From contig NZ_CP080998.1 in assembly GCF_019645835.1 (NCBI RefSeq), positions 2,852,001 to 2,916,000 on the forward strand: DNA of 64,000 nt. Direction: 5' to 3'. A program made the translations under genes and the position numbers. This stretch comes from Mycolicibacterium holsaticum DSM 44478 = JCM 12374 (GTDB lineage Bacteria > Actinomycetota > Actinomycetes > Mycobacteriales > Mycobacteriaceae). Each line of letters opens with the position of its first letter. Position 1 is the stretch's first letter. The notes below the pieces were generated by a model. That model worked only from the letters and a program-made list of their open reading frames with translations, was not told the origin of the DNA and ran no database searches. Positions 61,923 through 64,000 of this stretch are shown piece after piece.

Positions 61923-63146
61923 CTACCGCGCGTGCGATCCACCGTCGTCGCCGTGCGCGGGAACCGAGGGGGGCGGGGTCGGCGCGCCGGGCTGGACCGT
62001 CGGTGAGGCACCCAGCTGGGGCGCCGGGTAGCCCGGTTGCTGCACCGGGGTCCGGGCCTCCGCCTCGGCCTTGGCGACGGCCCGCGCGATTTCCGGATCG
62101 GTCTCGGTGGAGAACCAATCGGCCACTTCATCGGAGTCGTCCTCGGGCTTGGGCAGATCGTCCTCGACCGGCGACGGGGTGTACCGGAAGACGCCGTCCT
62201 CGCCGGGCGCGCCGAGCATCTTGGTGAAACCCTGTAGCGCGGCGCCGAAATCGCTGGGCACCAGCCACACCTTGTTGGCCTCCCCCTTGGCCATCTGCGG
62301 CAGGGTCTGCAGGTACTGGTAGGCCAGCAGCTCGGGGGTCGGACGGCCGGCCTTGATTGCGGCGAACGTCTTCTCGATCGCCTTGGCCTGACCCTGGGCC
62401 TGCAGATACTGGGCGGCGCGTTCACCCTGGGCCCGCAGCATCCGCGACTGACGTTCGGCCTCGGCCGCCAGGATCGCGGCCTGCTTGGCACCCTCGGCCG
62501 AGAGGATCTGTGCCTGCTTCTGCCCCTCGGCCTGCTTGATCGCCGACTCCCGCTGCCCCTCGGCGGTCAGGATCATCGCGCGCTTCTCGCGGTCCGCGCG
62601 CATCTGTTTTTCCATCGAATCCTGAATCGAGGGCGGCGGGTCGATGGCGCGCAGCTCTACCCGCGCCACCCGCAGCCCCCACCGGCCCGTGGCCTCGTCG
62701 AGCACACCGCGCAGCGCGGTGTTGATCTGGTCGCGCGAGGTCAGCGTCTGCTCCAGGGTCATGCCACCGACCAGGTTGCGCAGCGTCGTCGTGGTCAGCT
62801 GCTCGACACCGACGATGTAGTTGCTGATCTGGTACACCGCGGCCTGCGGGTTGGTGACCTGGAAATAGACCACCGTGTCGATCGCCACTGTCAGGTTGTC
62901 CTCGGTGATCACCGGCTGCGGCGGAAACGACACCACCCGCTCGCGCAGGTCGACCCTGGCGCGGATCCTGTCGACGAACGGCACCAGCAGCGTCAACTGG
63001 CCGCTGACCGTGCGGCTGTACCGGCCCAACCGTTCGATGACCGCGGCCTCGGCCTGCGGGATCAGCGCGATCGACTTGGCGACGATGATGGCGGCGAACA
63101 CCACCAACACCGCGAGGAGGATCAATCCGGCGACGGCACCGTCCAT
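61923..63146 (-). CDS. SPFH/Band 7 domain protein (stomatin-like)
   Basis: A 407-residue SPFH protein like Rv1488. One N-terminal membrane segment (AVAGLILLAVLVVFAAIIVAKSIAL) precedes PQAEAAVIERLGRYSRTVSGQLTLLVPFVDRI. A long alanine/glutamine-rich coiled-coil (EKQMRADREKRAMILTAEGQRESAIKQAEGQKQ) follows, and the tail is disordered and proline-rich. Such proteins form membrane rings with an NfeD partner; the NfeD gene is 22 bp upstream. The ATG at 63146 has AAGGAG upstream. Confidence 0.94.
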   Translation of the reverse strand: MDGAVAGLILLAVLVVFAAIIVAKSIALIPQAEAAVIERLGRYSRTVSGQLTLLVPFVDRIRARVDLRERVVSFPPQPVITEDNLTVAIDTVVYFQVTNPQAAVYQISNYIVGVEQLTTTTLRNLVGGMTLEQTLTSRDQINTALRGVLDEATGRWGLRVARVELRAIDPPPSIQDSMEKQMRADREKRAMILTAEGQRESAIKQAEGQKQAQILSAEGAKQAAILAAEAERQSRMLRAQGERAAQYLQAQGQAKAIEKTFAAIKAGRPTPELLAYQYLQTLPQMAKGEANKVWLVPSDFGAALQGFTKMLGAPGEDGVFRYTPSPVEDDLPKPEDDSDEVADWFSTETDPEIARAVAKAEAEARTPVQQPGYPAPQLGASPTVQPGAPTPPPSVPAHGDDGGSHAR

Positions 63147-63168
63147 GCTGGCTCCTTCGTTCGTGCCT

Positions 63169-63600
63169 CTAGTCGAGCTTGTGGACAACGGCGGTGGCGC
63201 CGTCGATGTGCACCACGGTCACGTGGTCGCCCTGTTCGTACACATCTTCTTCGTTCAGGGGGCGCGCCGTCCATACTTCGCCCTCCAGCTTGACCTGCCC
63301 CTGGTGGCGCGCCACCCGGTCGAGCACCAGCGCGCTCTTGCCCTCCAGCGCCTTGACCGGCTCGGGCAGCCCGCGTCCGGACAAGAACTGTCTGCGCAGC
63401 GCCGGCCGCACCAGCATCAGCAGCAGCACCGACACGACCGCGAACACCGCGCCGTGCACCCACAGATCGTCGAAGATGAGGCTCGACCCCGCCGCGGCCA
63501 ACGCACCGCCGCCCAGCATGAGCAAGAACATGTCGCCGGTCAGCGCCTCGGCCCCGGCGAGGGCGAGCGCGGCGACAAGCCAGATCAACGCAGCAGGCAT
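63169..63600 (-). CDS. NfeD-family membrane protein
   Basis: A 143-residue NfeD protein like Rv1487. Membrane segments occupy about residues 3-65, and a C-terminal OB-fold soluble part follows ([53 protein letters not shown]). It is the first gene of the NfeD-SPFH pair, which are usually encoded together and act on membrane domains or stress. Confidence 0.92.
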   Translation of the reverse strand: MPAALIWLVAALALAGAEALTGDMFLLMLGGGALAAAGSSLIFDDLWVHGAVFAVVSVLLLMLVRPALRRQFLSGRGLPEPVKALEGKSALVLDRVARHQGQVKLEGEVWTARPLNEEDVYEQGDHVTVVHIDGATAVVHKLD

Positions 63601-63644
63601 GCCGCCAGCCTAGCGCGAGCCCGACCTGCTCAGCCCGTAACAAC

Positions 63645-63650
63645 TACACT
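63645..63650 (+). promoter_or_regulatory. -10 box of the right-edge gene
   Basis: TACACT fits TANNNT and ends 9 nt before the ATG at 63660, in the gap divergent from the NfeD gene. Confidence 0.45.
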
Positions 63651-63659
63651 GCGAGCATC

Positions 63660-64000
63660 ATGTGGTGTCCCAGTGTTTCGCTGTCGGTGTGGGCCAACGC
63701 CTGGCTCGCAGGTGCGGCCGCCCCCGACGATGTTCTCGACGCGTTATCGCATTGGGCGCCAAGGCATTCCGTCACCGCCTACGATTCCGTCGCGGCCAGC
63801 CGGACCGGTCTGCCGTGGCCGGATCTGACCGATGCGGGTGCGGTCTCTCTACTTCAGACGCTGCGCACCGCGGCGGGCACCCGGACCTCGACCCCGCCGA
63901 TGTCCATCGCGCTGCCGATCCCCGGCGATGTCCGCGGCCTGCCCGCCGGAACGCAGTTCCAGCGCGATGCGGTGATGGCGGGCGAAGCCGTTATCGTCAC
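63660..64000 (+). CDS. conserved hypothetical protein (partial, N-terminal part)
   Basis: The first 113 codons of a gene that runs off the right edge. The frame reads [18 protein letters not shown], then about residues 20-50 with [16 protein letters not shown], then [41 protein letters not shown]. It has no in-frame stop. By position, divergent from the NfeD-SPFH pair, it corresponds to M. tuberculosis Rv1486c, a protein of unknown function as far as I know. The ATG at 63660 is chosen because it follows a TACACT -10. Confidence 0.72.
   Translation, partial: MWCPSVSLSVWANAWLAGAAAPDDVLDALSHWAPRHSVTAYDSVAASRTGLPWPDLTDAGAVSLLQTLRTAAGTRTSTPPMSIALPIPGDVRGLPAGTQFQRDAVMAGEAVIV

Noticed and set aside
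63180..63188. TTGTCCACA-like DnaA box (minus strand) at the NfeD gene end.
   Set aside because: A single 9-mer inside coding sequence, with no partner site nearby, is probably chance.

Overview
The window looks like chromosomal DNA of a mycobacterium, most likely a rapidly growing Mycolicibacterium. GC content is very high, GTG and TTG starts are common, and neighbouring genes overlap by 1-4 bp. Many coding regions begin 6-8 nt after a TANNNT -10 box, which suggests leaderless mRNAs. From memory, the gene order follows the M. tuberculosis block Rv1609-Rv1486c in inverted orientation, with gaps and insertions.

Layout. 1-9068 (minus): the 5' part of trpE with a PhyH-family oxygenase; divergent bcpB; then the histidine operon hisD-C-B-H-A-impA-F-I with an alpha/beta hydrolase as its last gene. 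9069-11700: a small anchored protein, about 770 bp of non-coding DNA, and a secreted PGRS-type glycine-rich protein without a PE domain. 11705-16338: a deazaflavin-type reductase, nadA-nadB-nadC, and the divergent Nudix regulator NrtR with a perfect palindromic operator. 16382-24768: lipase, bioB-bsaP-DUF2567, the regulator bioQ, an AbiEi/DUF559 gene between 67-bp direct repeats, a 2'-5' RNA ligase-like gene, and bioF-bioD plus bioA. Two matching BioQ operators lie upstream of bioB/bioQ and of bioF. 24801-36077: an acyltransferase-3/SGNH protein and treX-treY-treZ, with an opposite-strand ABC importer and an asparaginase-like remnant inserted between treY and treZ. 36116-46169: vapBC, ilvA, a second deazaflavin-type reductase, dnaE1, a TetR regulator, rarD, a RluD-type pseudouridine synthase and lspA. 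46212-52752: ansA, a secreted protein, dinX, an S4-domain protein, and ileS with a T-box leader. 52756-54691: an unrecognised trio consisting of a half condensation domain, a small HTH protein and a 7-TM protein, with clustered palindromes between the divergent genes. 54695-64000: lipL, meaB-mutB-mutA, a TVP38-type protein, the SPFH/NfeD pair, and the start of a conserved hypothetical gene.

How the genes work together. Most of the window is core metabolism: histidine, NAD, biotin, trehalose from glycogen, isoleucine via IlvA and IleS, and propionyl/methylmalonyl-CoA. Three pathways have visible local control: NrtR on nadABC, BioQ on the bio genes, and tRNA-Ile sensing on ileS. The accessory pieces most worth following up are the repeat-flanked DUF559 gene, the ABC cassette splitting the tre genes with its decayed asparaginase-like gene, and the half-condensation/HTH/7-TM trio.
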